Positions 8,721-18,050 of a DNA stretch of 64,000 nucleotides are shown here, piece by piece. Source of the DNA: Enterobacter sp. CC120223-11. Its GTDB lineage: Bacteria > Pseudomonadota > Gammaproteobacteria > Enterobacterales > Enterobacteriaceae. Made by a program: the position numbers and the translations under genes. The DNA lies in the NCBI RefSeq assembly GCF_900215375.1, contig NZ_OBEF01000001.1, forward strand, positions 248,001 to 312,000, given 5' to 3'. The notes under the pieces are model-generated. The model saw only the letters and a list, made by a program, of their open reading frames with translations, was not told the DNA's origin and searched no databases. Positions within the stretch are counted from its first letter, which is position 1, and the number at the start of each line of letters is the position of its first letter.

Positions 8721-11333
8721 TTACTTTTTCGCGACTTCCTGCCACTTACCGTCGATGAAGAAGGCAGACCAGCCGGTAGCTTTGCCGTCTTTCTCCGAAG
8801 CCACGTACTGCTGCTTGGTTTTGCGACTGAAGCGAACCATCGTCTTGTTGCCCTGGCCATCTTCCTGTGGCGCATCGGCCAGATAGCGCAGTTTTTCCGG
8901 CAGACGATCGCGGAAGCGATACAGTTCTTCCACCAGCGGCGCACGGGTTTCGCGCGATTTCGGGAAGGTGTTCGCGGCAAGGAACACGCCTGCGGCGCCG
9001 TCACGCAGCACAAAGTACGCGTCTGACTTCTCGCACGGCAGTTCCGGCAACGGAACCGGGTCTTCCTTCGGCGGCGCGACTTCACCGTTACGCAGGATCT
9101 TACGGGTGTTCTTACAGTCGTCGTTGGTGCAGGCCATGTACTTACCGAAACGCCCCATTTTCAGATGCATTTCAGAGCCACACTTTTCACACTCAACGAT
9201 CGGGCCGTCATAGCCTTTGATGCGGAATTCGCCTTCTTCGATCTCGTAGCCATCGCAGGTCGGGTTGTTACCGCAGACGTGCAGCTTGCGCTTTGGATCG
9301 ATGAGGTAGCTGTCCATCGCCGTGCCGCACTTCGCGCAACGACGTTTAGCACGCAGCGCGTTCGTTTCCGCGTCGTCGCCTTCCAGCACGTTCAGCACTT
9401 CGTTTTCCGGCACCAGGTTGATGGTGGTTTTGCAGCGCTCTTTCGGCGGTAACGCATAGCCAGAGCAGCCGAGGAAGACGCCAGTACTGGCCGTACGAAT
9501 CCCCATTTTACGACCGCAGGTTGGGCAGTCGATGCTGGTCAAGATCATCGGGTTAGGCTTCATGCCGCCCTCTTCCGGATCCTTATCGGCGGTTTCCAGC
9601 TGGCGGGTAAAATCGCCAAAGAAATCGTTCAGCACGTTTTTCCACTCGGCCTGATGGTTGGCCACCTTATCGAGGCTGCTTTCCATCTGTGCCGTGAAGT
9701 CGTAGTTCATTAGCTCGCGGAAGTTAGCTTCCAGACGGTCGGTGACAATCTCACCCATCTTTTCAGCGTAGAAACGACGGTTTTCCACACGAACGTAGCC
9801 GCGATCCTGAATGGTCGAAATGATCGACACGTAGGTCGATGGACGGCCGATACCGCGCTTCTCGAGCTCTTTCACCAACGAGGCTTCGCTGAAACGCGCT
9901 GGCGGCTTGGTGAAGTGCTGGGCAGGCAGAAGCTCAACCAGAGACAGCTCTTCACCTTTTTTCACCGGCGGCAGCGTGCGATCTTCATCGCCCTTGCGCA
10001 GCGCAGGCATCACTTTCGTCCAGCCGTCGAAGCGCAGCGTGCGGCCGCGAGCTTTCAGTTTGAAATCACCCGCGCCCACGGTCAGAGTCGTGGAATCGTA
10101 CTGCGCTGGCGTCATCTGGCAGGCCACAAGCTGACGCCAGATCAGCTGATACAGCTTCTGCGCATCGGCTTCCATATCCTTCAGCGATTCCGCAAGGACG
10201 GTAACGTCGGAAGGACGAATCGCTTCGTGCGCTTCCTGAGAGTTCTCTTTGCTGGCGTACTGGTTCGGGTTTTCCGGCAGATATTTCTTACCGAAATTGT
10301 CACCAATATAGTCGCGCACCATCTTCACCGCGTCCTGGCTCAGGTTGGTGGAGTCAGTACGCATGTAGGTGATGTAACCTGCTTCGTAAAGACGCTGGGC
10401 CATCATCATGGTTTTCTTCACGCCGTAGCCCAGTCGGGTGCTCGCAGCCTGCTGCAAGGTTGAGGTCGTGAACGGCGCACCCGGCTTGCTGCTGGTTGGC
10501 TTATCTTCACGCTCAAGCACGCTGTAGCGCGCTTTTTCAAGCAGGCTGACCGCCGCCATGGTTTCGTCACGGGTGACCGGACGGAACGGCTTATCGTTAT
10601 GATGGCTCACTTCCAGCGGCAGCGTTTCACCTGATGGCGTGGTGGTGCTGGCGTCGATTTCCCAGAACTCTTCCGGAACGAACGCTTTGATTTCACGTTC
10701 ACGCTCAACCACCAGACGCACAGCAACGGACTGTACGCGGCCTGCAGACAGACCGCGGGCAATTTTTTTCCACAGCAGCGGAGAAACCATGTAACCCACA
10801 ACGCGGTCAACAAAGCGACGCGCCTGCTGGGCGTTAACACGGTCGATATTCAGCTCGCCCGGCTTTTCGAATGCCTGACGAATCGCATTTTTGGTGATTT
10901 CGTTAAACACCACGCGGCTGTAGCGCGAGTCATCACCGCCGATCACTTCCCGCAGGTGCCAGGCAATGGCTTCCCCTTCGCGGTCAAGGTCGGTTGCGAG
11001 ATAGATATGGTCAGCTTTTTCAGCTAACTGTTTGAGTTCCGCGACCACTTTTTCTTTGCCCGGCAGCACTTCGTACTGGGCAGCCCAGTCGTGCCACGGA
11101 TCCACGCCCATACGGTTAACGAGGGCACCGCGCTCATCTTTCTTCGGCTTTTTGGCCGTTTTAGCGGCTGTTTTTGTGGACGTCGCTTCAGCGCTTTTTT
11201 TGCTGGCTGAACCGCTGGTGGGCAGATCGCGAATATGACCGACGCTGGATTTCACCACGTAGTCATTGCCGAGATATTTATTGATCGTTTTGGCTTTTGC
11301 CGGGGACTCAACGATAACGAGAGCTTTACCCAT
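8721..11333 (-). CDS. topA: DNA topoisomerase I
   Basis: 870 residues (E. coli 865). Type IA topoisomerase that relaxes negative supercoils. The TOPRIM acidic triad is in [10 protein letters not shown], the active-site Tyr in YITYMRTDS near residue 324, and three C-terminal four-cysteine zinc ribbons are intact (starting [18 protein letters not shown] and CEKCGSEMH). The N-terminal linker has a short extra TKTA-like repeat relative to E. coli. ATG 11333 ([11 protein letters not shown]) was preferred to a GTG two codons upstream because that GTG lies in the AGGTGA ribosome site. The gene is read toward cysB. Confidence 0.97.
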   Translation of the reverse strand: MGKALVIVESPAKAKTINKYLGNDYVVKSSVGHIRDLPTSGSASKKSAEATSTKTAAKTAKKPKKDERGALVNRMGVDPWHDWAAQYEVLPGKEKVVAELKQLAEKADHIYLATDLDREGEAIAWHLREVIGGDDSRYSRVVFNEITKNAIRQAFEKPGELNIDRVNAQQARRFVDRVVGYMVSPLLWKKIARGLSAGRVQSVAVRLVVEREREIKAFVPEEFWEIDASTTTPSGETLPLEVSHHNDKPFRPVTRDETMAAVSLLEKARYSVLEREDKPTSSKPGAPFTTSTLQQAASTRLGYGVKKTMMMAQRLYEAGYITYMRTDSTNLSQDAVKMVRDYIGDNFGKKYLPENPNQYASKENSQEAHEAIRPSDVTVLAESLKDMEADAQKLYQLIWRQLVACQMTPAQYDSTTLTVGAGDFKLKARGRTLRFDGWTKVMPALRKGDEDRTLPPVKKGEELSLVELLPAQHFTKPPARFSEASLVKELEKRGIGRPSTYVSIISTIQDRGYVRVENRRFYAEKMGEIVTDRLEANFRELMNYDFTAQMESSLDKVANHQAEWKNVLNDFFGDFTRQLETADKDPEEGGMKPNPMILTSIDCPTCGRKMGIRTASTGVFLGCSGYALPPKERCKTTINLVPENEVLNVLEGDDAETNALRAKRRCAKCGTAMDSYLIDPKRKLHVCGNNPTCDGYEIEEGEFRIKGYDGPIVECEKCGSEMHLKMGRFGKYMACTNDDCKNTRKILRNGEVAPPKEDPVPLPELPCEKSDAYFVLRDGAAGVFLAANTFPKSRETRAPLVEELYRFRDRLPEKLRYLADAPQEDGQGNKTMVRFSRKTKQQYVASEKDGKATGWSAFFIDGKWQEVAKK

Positions 11334-11757
11334 ATTCACCTTTACCTAATTTGATTCTTCCAGGAATACGCGCCGATTAAAACTGAGCGGCGCATAGTTC
11401 GTACTTGAATTTACCTTCCACTGGCGACGTGTCTAATCTGGAGACGGCGTCAATGGAGTTCAACCCCTTCCCTGCATTGGCCCCAGAAGCCTTCACACAG
11501 CGGATTGAGTTTGCTGGCCTTTTCCTGCCAGGTGGTACAGCACGAAGAATTTTCGGTCGAATGTCAAGCAATTCTGTTGCCAGAATGCGAAAGCGTCACA
11601 CTGTACCTGATAAAATCCGTTACGCAACTTTATTAGCATGCAAAAGTGATTCCCGCCAGCAGACAGCCCGGCGGGATGACCTTGTGTTTTTCAGGGAAAA
11701 TTTGCCCCGACTTCGCGCCGGGCGTAGACTAGCGGCAGTGTTTTAGAGGAGTACGAG
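11334..11757. other. Intergenic region between topA and yciN
   Basis: 424 bases between two divergently transcribed genes. In E. coli this spacer holds the supercoiling-sensitive topA promoters and Fis sites. I see a short inverted repeat near 11653-11676 (CCCGCC and GGCGGG) but no clear operator. A 113-codon open frame at 11405-11746 lacks a ribosome site and homology and is probably not a gene. Confidence 0.55.
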
Positions 11758-12009
11758 ATGCAAGAAACATCCCAACCTATCGATCGCCAGTCCCTGCTGG
11801 TCGAAGCTAACCGTCTTATTCGTGAGCATGAAGATACAATGAAAGGTATCGAAGCCACCGGTGTGACTCAGCGTAACGGCGTGCTGGTGTTCAGCGGTGA
11901 GTTCTATCTTGATGAGCAAGGTTTGCCGACGCCCAAAAGTACCGCGGTCTTCAATATGTTTAAATATCTGGCCCACCAGCTGTCAGAGAAATACCACCTC
12001 GTCGATTAA
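11758..12009 (+). CDS. yciN: DUF2498 protein YciN
   Basis: 83 residues, matching E. coli YciN ([21 protein letters not shown], then FLDEQGLP-like and [23 protein letters not shown]). Small soluble protein of unknown function. GAGGAG lies upstream of the ATG. It is convergent with sohB across a shared terminator. Confidence 0.94.
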   Translation: MQETSQPIDRQSLLVEANRLIREHEDTMKGIEATGVTQRNGVLVFSGEFYLDEQGLPTPKSTAVFNMFKYLAHQLSEKYHLVD

Positions 12010-12012
12010 AAA

Positions 12013-12036
12013 AATGCGAGGCTCAGGCCTCGCATT
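12013..12036. terminator. Bidirectional terminator between yciN and sohB
   Basis: AATGCGAGGC (12013-12022) pairs perfectly with GCCTCGCATT (12027-12036), with A-run before and T-run after. Confidence 0.85.
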
Positions 12037-12055
12037 CTTTATACATCAACAGCGT

Positions 12056-13102
12056 TTACATCATCGGTTTTTGCCCGCGCTGCCACCAGCGCATCAGCAG
12101 ATGGTCGGCACTTTCTGCCGCACTGCCAGTGAAGCGATCCATCAATTTCTTGCGTTGTAGATAGCGCACGCTCATCACGTCGTAGTCAGCCATCAGCCCC
12201 AACAGCAGGTCGTCGCTGGTGCCAATTTCATCCACCAGCCCTTTGGCTTTGGCCTGCTGCCCGTACCAGTGCTCACCCGTTGCCACCTCGTCGATATTCA
12301 GCTGCGGGCGCATCTGATGCACAAAATCTTTAAACAGCAGATGGGTTTCGTTCAGATCCTCGCGGAATTTCTGCCGACCTTCTTCCGTATTTTCGCCAAG
12401 CAGCGTCAGCGTGCGCTTGTACTGCCCGGCGGTGTGCAGCTCTATATCAATGTCCTTGTTTTTCAGGAAGCGATTGAAGTTCGGGATCTGCGCGACCACG
12501 CCAATGGAGCCAATAATCGCAAAAGGAGCAGAGACAATTTTATTGCCCACGCAGGCCATCATGTAGCCGCCGCTGGCCGCCACTTTATCCACGGCGATGG
12601 TCAGCGGGATGTTTTTCTCACGCAGGCGCTGCAGCTGCGAAGCAGCAAGACCGTAGCCATGTACCACGCCGCCAGGGCTTTCAAGACGCATCACCACCTG
12701 ATCCTGTGGCTTGATAACCGCCAGCACGGCGGTCACTTCTTCGCGCAGAGCGGAAACCTCATGGGCGTCCATACTGCCTTTGAAATCAAGCACCCAAGCC
12801 TTCGGTTTTTCACCTGATTCCTTGACGCCTTTCTTCGCGTTAGCCTTCGCCGTTTTCGCTTCCTGCTTGTGCTTTTTCTTTTGCGCTTTGTGCCAGAGTT
12901 TTTGCTGCGGGCCATCGAGCAGCGCCACGCTCATCTCTTCCTGCATCTCTTTGTAGTGTTCACTGAGATTGGTGATCCGCAGCTCTCCACGCTGCCGCTT
13001 ACGTTGGGTAAGATTCACAATAAGCGTTGCAACCACCGCTATCGCGACCACAACCGTGGCGATTTTCGCCAAAAACAACCCATATTGAGCAAGTAATTCC
13101 AC
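12056..13102 (-). CDS. sohB: Inner-membrane S49 peptidase SohB
   Basis: 348 residues (E. coli 349). Residues about 10-30 anchor the protein in the membrane; a charged Lys/Ala-rich linker (about 68-100) precedes the S49 domain. The Ser-Lys dyad is Ser177 in DKVAASGGYMM and Lys229 in GQYKRT. SohB is a signal-peptide-peptidase-like protease found as a multicopy suppressor of htrA loss; its natural substrates are not well known. ATG 13102, same strand as topA but separated by yciN. Confidence 0.96.
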   Translation of the reverse strand: MELLAQYGLFLAKIATVVVAIAVVATLIVNLTQRKRQRGELRITNLSEHYKEMQEEMSVALLDGPQQKLWHKAQKKKHKQEAKTAKANAKKGVKESGEKPKAWVLDFKGSMDAHEVSALREEVTAVLAVIKPQDQVVMRLESPGGVVHGYGLAASQLQRLREKNIPLTIAVDKVAASGGYMMACVGNKIVSAPFAIIGSIGVVAQIPNFNRFLKNKDIDIELHTAGQYKRTLTLLGENTEEGRQKFREDLNETHLLFKDFVHQMRPQLNIDEVATGEHWYGQQAKAKGLVDEIGTSDDLLLGLMADYDVMSVRYLQRKKLMDRFTGSAAESADHLLMRWWQRGQKPMM

Positions 13103-13364
13103 GCTTCCACCTTGAAAAGAATCACACAGTTATCGCCCACAGTGTACAACAGCCCTGACGACGCGTCTTCCGCCTGAATTGTACGCTGCGAGCGCGCTTC
13201 CCGTTTTTTTCTCCCGCAGTGAAATGATTGCAAAATGTTAATTCTGCGCAGGCTTTCCGCCTGGCTGATTGAAATAGCCCGCCGTTTAGGGCATAAAGCC
13301 GAAAAGCGAACAAATTTAAGCAGAACAGACACGTGGCGCGGGCAAGCGCCACAGGAGAGAGGCC

Positions 13365-14123
13365 GTGCACTATCAGCCACAACGTGATTTGCTACAAAAT
13401 CGCATCATTCTTGTTACCGGTGCCAGCGATGGCATCGGTCGCGAAGCCGCCCTGACCTACGCCCGCTATGGCGCAAACGTCATTCTGTCGGGGCGCAATG
13501 AAGAAAAACTGCGGGCCGTTGCCCGGCAGATTGAGCAGGAGAGCGGGATACTGCCGCCGTGGTTTGCTCTCGACCTGCTCACCTGCACGCCAAAGGCCTG
13601 CCAGCAGCTGGCGCAGCAGATTGCCATTCACTACCCACGGCTCGACGGCGTGCTGCACAACGCCGGGCTGTTAGGCGACGTGGTGCCGATGGCTCAGCAG
13701 AAACTCGACGTCTGGCAGGATGTCATGCAGGTGAACGTCAATGGCACCTTTATGCTGACCCAGGCATTGCTTCCTTTATTACTCAGGTCCGATTCAGGCT
13801 CCCTGGTCTTCACCTCCTCGAGCGTCGGGCAGCAGGGCCGGGCCAACTGGGGAGCCTATGCGGTGTCGAAATTCGCCACCGAAGGCATGATGCAGGTGCT
13901 GGCGGAAGAGTATCAGGGTCAGCTGCGCGTCAACTGCATCAACCCGGGCGGGACGCGCACTGGCATGCGCGCCAGCGCCTTCCCGACAGAAGATCCGCTG
14001 AAGCTGAAAACCCCTGCCGACATTATGCCGCTCTATCTGTGGCTGATGGGCGACGACAGCCGTCGCAAAACCGGAATGACTTTCGACGCCCAGCCGGGCC
14101 GCAAACCAGGAATTTCCCAATGA
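13365..14123 (+). CDS. yciK: Short-chain dehydrogenase YciK
   Basis: 252 residues with GTG start preceded by AGGAGAGAGG. Classical SDR: cofactor motif TGASDGIG at residues 18-25, NAG motif in LHNAGLLGD, catalytic Ser in FTSSSVG and the YxxxK pair in YAVSK. The C-terminal GMTFDAQPGRKPGISQ matches E. coli YciK. An NADP-linked oxidoreductase; physiological substrate unknown. Its stop overlaps the btuR start (ATGA), so the two are translationally coupled. Confidence 0.95.
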   Translation: MHYQPQRDLLQNRIILVTGASDGIGREAALTYARYGANVILSGRNEEKLRAVARQIEQESGILPPWFALDLLTCTPKACQQLAQQIAIHYPRLDGVLHNAGLLGDVVPMAQQKLDVWQDVMQVNVNGTFMLTQALLPLLLRSDSGSLVFTSSSVGQQGRANWGAYAVSKFATEGMMQVLAEEYQGQLRVNCINPGGTRTGMRASAFPTEDPLKLKTPADIMPLYLWLMGDDSRRKTGMTFDAQPGRKPGISQ

Positions 14124-14710
14124 GTGAAGAAAGGCACCGCGAGCGCCAGCAGCGGCTCAAAGAGAAAGTCGACGCCCGCATTAACGAGGCACAGGAGGAG
14201 CGCGGCATCCTGCTGGTTCTTACCGGCAACGGCAAAGGGAAAACCACTGCGGCGTTTGGCACCGCTACCCGCGCCGTTGGGCACGGTAAAAAAGTGGGCG
14301 TGATCCAGTTTATCAAGGGCGAATGGCCAAACGGCGAACGTAACCTGTTAGAACCGCACGGCGTAGAATTTCAGGTCATGGCGACAGGTTTTACCTGGGA
14401 TACTCAGGACAAATCGGGCGATACCGCCGCCTGCCTGGCCGTCTGGCAACATGCCAGGCGCATGATGGCCGATGAGAGTCTGGACCTGGTGATCCTCGAT
14501 GAACTCACCTACATGGTGGCGTACGATTACCTGCCGCTGGAAGAGGTGCTGACAGCGCTGGAACAGCGTCCTGGCTCCCAGACGGTGATCATCACCGGGC
14601 GAGGCTGCCACAGGGATATTCTGGAGATGGCGGACACGGTAAGCGAACTGCGTCCAGTGAAGCACGCCTTTGACGCGGGCATTAAAGCGCAGATCGGTAT
14701 CGATTACTGA
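14120..14710 (+). CDS. btuR: Cob(I)alamin adenosyltransferase (CobA/BtuR type)
   Basis: 196 residues, the E. coli length. Transfers the adenosyl group of ATP to cob(I)alamin, completing coenzyme B12 from imported or synthesised corrinoid. The reversed P-loop GNGKGKTT is at about residues 36-43. Start overlaps the yciK stop. Its last 29 bases are overlapped on the opposite strand by the end of the neighbouring AraC gene, an unusual tail-to-tail arrangement created where the accessory sugar operon begins. Confidence 0.96.
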   Translation: MSEERHRERQQRLKEKVDARINEAQEERGILLVLTGNGKGKTTAAFGTATRAVGHGKKVGVIQFIKGEWPNGERNLLEPHGVEFQVMATGFTWDTQDKSGDTAACLAVWQHARRMMADESLDLVILDELTYMVAYDYLPLEEVLTALEQRPGSQTVIITGRGCHRDILEMADTVSELRPVKHAFDAGIKAQIGIDY

Positions 14711-15656
14711 GTGCCAGAAGTTCAATAAGTTTTGGGTTCAGCGGCAGACACAGACAGTCCTCTCCCGGCGCAAGCTCCGCGTCGGGACTATTTTGCCTCG
14801 AGAAATAGCATTTTCGGTACTCCGTTGGCGTCAGCCCGCAGTATTTGTTGAAAGCGGCGATCAGGTATTTGTGCTCCTGAAATCCGCAGCTGTGGCTTAT
14901 TTCAGTAATCGGAATTCGGGTATCGCGCAGCAGCGTTCGGGCCTTATTCAGCCGAACCAGCGTCAGATATTCTTTGAAGTTGTAGCGGCTGACCTTCTTG
15001 AACAGCCGTGAAAACCACGAATAGCTCATGCCGCTGTGGCTGGCAACCTCGCTCAGGCTCAGCGGCTGATCAAAGTGTTGATTAATAAAGTCAATTCCCT
15101 TCTTTATCATTGCTTCTTCACGCAATGAGCTCTCTGCCCGCTGGTCGGGCTCGCCGGCCTCGGTCAGGGCATCAAGCAGCATATAGGTTGCGGCAATGCG
15201 TTTGAACGGGGCGTGGTGCTCGACAAGCGTTGTCAACAAATGCGTCAGCCGTTGCATCACCTGTCGATGATTTTCATCCACCGCCCTGCCCTGGGTGCAC
15301 CAGTTCAGGCCAGGAATGGGATGAAGTTCATCGAAGAGGCCCGGGGAGAACTGCACGGTGACGAGCGAGCTGCCCTCGACTTCCGCCCTCAGGGAATGGA
15401 CTTCTTCTGCATTTATGTACAGCATATCTCCCTGAGCCAACTCCACGCTACGCTGACCCAACGCCAGTGAAAAACAGCCGTTGAGCACCGTAATCAACTC
15501 CGGCGCAGGATGCCAATGTGGCTCACAGTAGCGCACCTGGGCTGCGAACACATTCAGCTTCTCGGCGTCAAAAGCGATCAGCTCATAGCCACTGTTATGA
15601 GCCTGCCGCGCGACATCCGGGTTCTGGCGCGGGTGAGTCAGGGAAAAAGGAAACAC
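14682..15656 (-). CDS. AraC-family regulator of the GH3/GPH sugar operon
   Basis: 324 residues. An N-terminal cupin sensor domain (about 30-110, HWHPAPELITVLNG) is followed by two helix-turn-helix units (about 185-285, from KKGIDFINQHFDQPLSLSEV to GLTPTEYRKCYF). A tail of about 45 residues without obvious motif follows and overlaps btuR. GTG start at 15656, seven bases after AGGAG; an ATG at 15660 is out of frame. It is the third gene of an apparent operon (24 bases after the GH3 gene), so it is probably a local sugar-responsive activator. The specific inducer cannot be read from sequence. Confidence 0.85.
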   Translation of the reverse strand: MFPFSLTHPRQNPDVARQAHNSGYELIAFDAEKLNVFAAQVRYCEPHWHPAPELITVLNGCFSLALGQRSVELAQGDMLYINAEEVHSLRAEVEGSSLVTVQFSPGLFDELHPIPGLNWCTQGRAVDENHRQVMQRLTHLLTTLVEHHAPFKRIAATYMLLDALTEAGEPDQRAESSLREEAMIKKGIDFINQHFDQPLSLSEVASHSGMSYSWFSRLFKKVSRYNFKEYLTLVRLNKARTLLRDTRIPITEISHSCGFQEHKYLIAAFNKYCGLTPTEYRKCYFSRQNSPDAELAPGEDCLCLPLNPKLIELLALSNRYRSAL

Positions 15657-15680
15657 ACATTATCTCCTGTGAAACAGGGG

Positions 15681-18032
15681 CTATTCGCCCCCGGTAAGCA
15701 CCGTATTCAGTTCTTCGCGGGTGATATCCAGCGAGAGAAATTCGGTCAGGGCTATCAGCAACCCACAGAACAAGTCTGGCGCAAGACGAATGAGCTTCTC
15801 ACGAATCTGTTCCGGACTCAGCGGACTTTTGCTGGCAATCAGCGCCACCACCCGGGCGAAAGCCTCCGGCTGCTGAATAAGCTGCTGCAGTGAATTGTCA
15901 TCCCGCAGCGGTACAAAACGTTCAGGGCACACGACCTCAAGGGGAGACTCAAGCTCAATGTGACGGGAAGATCCCCCCAGGCGGATTTGCCATTGGCCCG
16001 GCGTCACCACCCACGCTTTTAGTCCAGGGTGATAACAGGCAAGTTCGGCAACGGGCAGTGACAGCGACACCCGTCGGGTTTCACCCACCTCAAGGCCAAC
16101 TTTGCAGAACGCCTTCAGCGCCTGCTCTTCGCGGATAAGCTCGCCCTTAGGTGCGCTGACATACAGCTGAACCACCTCTTTTCCTGCACGCTCGCCGATG
16201 TTGGTCAGTTCAAACGATACGGTGACAGTATCCGCCTCACCCACCTCAGACGCTGAAAGCGCAAGATTGCTCCAGGCAAATCGCGTATAGCTTAAGCCAA
16301 AACCAAACGGGAACAACGGCGTCATGCGGCGTTTATCGTAATAGCGATAGCCGACGAACAGCCCTTCGCTATAGGCGTGTCGCAGGTTCTCACCAGGATA
16401 ATGCAGCCAGGCGGGCGTTTCCTCCAGCGAATTCGGAACCGTCACCGTCAGCTTGCCACTCGGGTTACGTTTGCCAAATAAAATATCCGCCACCGCTCGT
16501 CCCATTCCCTGCCCGGCAAAGAAAGTCTCGAGCAACGCTTTACAGTGTGGCAGCCACGGCATTACAACCGCATCACTGTTGGCCAGCACAACCACCACAT
16601 TCGGCTGTACCGCCGAAACCTCCCGGATAAGGCGTTCGTGCGTCGCCAGAATGTTCAGATCCTGGCGATCCCCGTTCTCACCGTCTTCACCCACGGCGGT
16701 GCTGACAAAAACTATTGCCACATCAGCCTGGCTTGCCACTTCTCGTGCCTGCGCAAGGGCCCGTTCATCGCTCTGCATATCATCGGGTGCCCCTATGGCC
16801 CAGGTGACGGTGAAATCATCCCCGGCCTGATCAAAGATCTCATCCAGTGGACGATCCAGCAAATACGGCACGGTCGTCGCACAGCCTGAGCCCTGAATTA
16901 CCGGCTCCTGAGCGGGTTTACCCAGCACCGCGATGTTCGGTGTTTTCGCCGCGCTGAGCGGCAGGAGATCGGCTTCATTCTTCAGCAGCACAATAGATTC
17001 CGCCGCCAGGTGCTGCGCCAGCGTGTGATGTGCTGCGAAATCGGCCTGCGTGCCTGGACGGCGATGACGCTGTACTTTCTCCAGCAGTTCAAGCATGCGC
17101 AGGCAGGCGGTATCTACCACTGCCATCGGCACCTCTTTGGACCTGATGGCCGACAGCAAAGTTTGCTTATCGCGGCGGGTCTCCGGCATCGCGAGATCGT
17201 TGCCTGCCATCAGCGAGGCCGGGCGATCCTTTATGCCGTACCAGTCAGACATCACCAGCCCGTCATAGCCCCATTCATCACGCAATACCTGCGTAAGCAG
17301 GAACGGATCCTGCGAAGTCTGAACGCCGTTGAGGCGATTGTAGGAAGACATCACGGTCCAGGGATGAGACTTGTCGATAGCCCGCCTGAAACCGGCAAGA
17401 TAGATTTCCCGCAGCGCGCGCTCTTCGACGATGGAATCCATCTCAGTGCGGCGATACTCAGAGTTGTTGGCGGCGAAGTGCTTCAGGCTTGCGCCAACCC
17501 CTTCCTGCTGCAAACCGTTAATCAGCGCGGCGGCGATTTCCCCACTGACTACCGGATCTTCGGCGTAATACTCATATCCACGTCCGGCAAGCGGGGTGCG
17601 ACGAATGTTAATGCCGGGACCCAGCAGGATACCCACACCCATATGCTGACATTCCCTGCCAAGAGCCTGACCCATCTGCTGCACCAGGTTGATGTCCCAG
17701 CTGCAGGCCAGCGTCGAGCCGTTTGGAAAACAGGTGGCCGGAAGCGAGGTGCTGAACAGGGCTTCACTCCCGCCTTTCGCAGCAGGCTCTTCCCCGTTAG
17801 CTTTATCGGCCGTCTGCGTGATAACGGAAATAAAATCGTCCATGCTCCATTTCTCACTGCCGTCGATTTGAGCGCTGCTGTAGCGCACCCCGTAGGTGCC
17901 ATCAGTCATGACGATCCCATCAATCCCGTGCTGCGGCAAAGACGCCGTTCGCCACAGGCCGCTGCCGGTCAGAAGATCCACTTTCTCTTCAGCGGTCATG
18001 GCGGCGATAATGCGGATAAATTCACTTTTCAT
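15681..18032 (-). CDS. Glycoside hydrolase family 3 (beta-glucosidase/beta-xylosidase type)
   Basis: 783 residues, no signal peptide, so cytosolic. Domains: GH3 N-terminal barrel (about 10-310) with the catalytic nucleophile Asp263 in GLVMSDWYG and substrate-binding KHFAANNSE; GH3 C-terminal alpha/beta domain (about 370-580) with GEDGENGDR; fibronectin III-like domain (about 640-720). Such enzymes remove terminal beta-glucosyl or related residues from oligosaccharides. It follows the GPH transporter by 18 bases, so the likely role is splitting a disaccharide or aryl-glycoside brought in by that carrier. The exact sugar is not determined. Confidence 0.9.
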   Translation of the reverse strand: MKSEFIRIIAAMTAEEKVDLLTGSGLWRTASLPQHGIDGIVMTDGTYGVRYSSAQIDGSEKWSMDDFISVITQTADKANGEEPAAKGGSEALFSTSLPATCFPNGSTLACSWDINLVQQMGQALGRECQHMGVGILLGPGINIRRTPLAGRGYEYYAEDPVVSGEIAAALINGLQQEGVGASLKHFAANNSEYRRTEMDSIVEERALREIYLAGFRRAIDKSHPWTVMSSYNRLNGVQTSQDPFLLTQVLRDEWGYDGLVMSDWYGIKDRPASLMAGNDLAMPETRRDKQTLLSAIRSKEVPMAVVDTACLRMLELLEKVQRHRRPGTQADFAAHHTLAQHLAAESIVLLKNEADLLPLSAAKTPNIAVLGKPAQEPVIQGSGCATTVPYLLDRPLDEIFDQAGDDFTVTWAIGAPDDMQSDERALAQAREVASQADVAIVFVSTAVGEDGENGDRQDLNILATHERLIREVSAVQPNVVVVLANSDAVVMPWLPHCKALLETFFAGQGMGRAVADILFGKRNPSGKLTVTVPNSLEETPAWLHYPGENLRHAYSEGLFVGYRYYDKRRMTPLFPFGFGLSYTRFAWSNLALSASEVGEADTVTVSFELTNIGERAGKEVVQLYVSAPKGELIREEQALKAFCKVGLEVGETRRVSLSLPVAELACYHPGLKAWVVTPGQWQIRLGGSSRHIELESPLEVVCPERFVPLRDDNSLQQLIQQPEAFARVVALIASKSPLSPEQIREKLIRLAPDLFCGLLIALTEFLSLDITREELNTVLTGGE

Positions 18033-18050
18033 TTTCTCTGACTCCCTGAG

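Noticed and set aside
11405-11746. 113-codon open frame in the topA-yciN spacer
   Set aside because: No ribosome-binding site, no recognisable domain, and another open frame runs on the opposite strand over part of it; the spacer is a known promoter region in E. coli.
13559-14119. Open frame joining the second half of yciK to btuR in one phase
   Set aside because: The upstream part is an out-of-frame reading of yciK; btuR starts at the ATG that overlaps the yciK stop.
17010-18041. 343-codon open frame on the plus strand
   Set aside because: Antisense shadow of the GH3 gene; no family resemblance.
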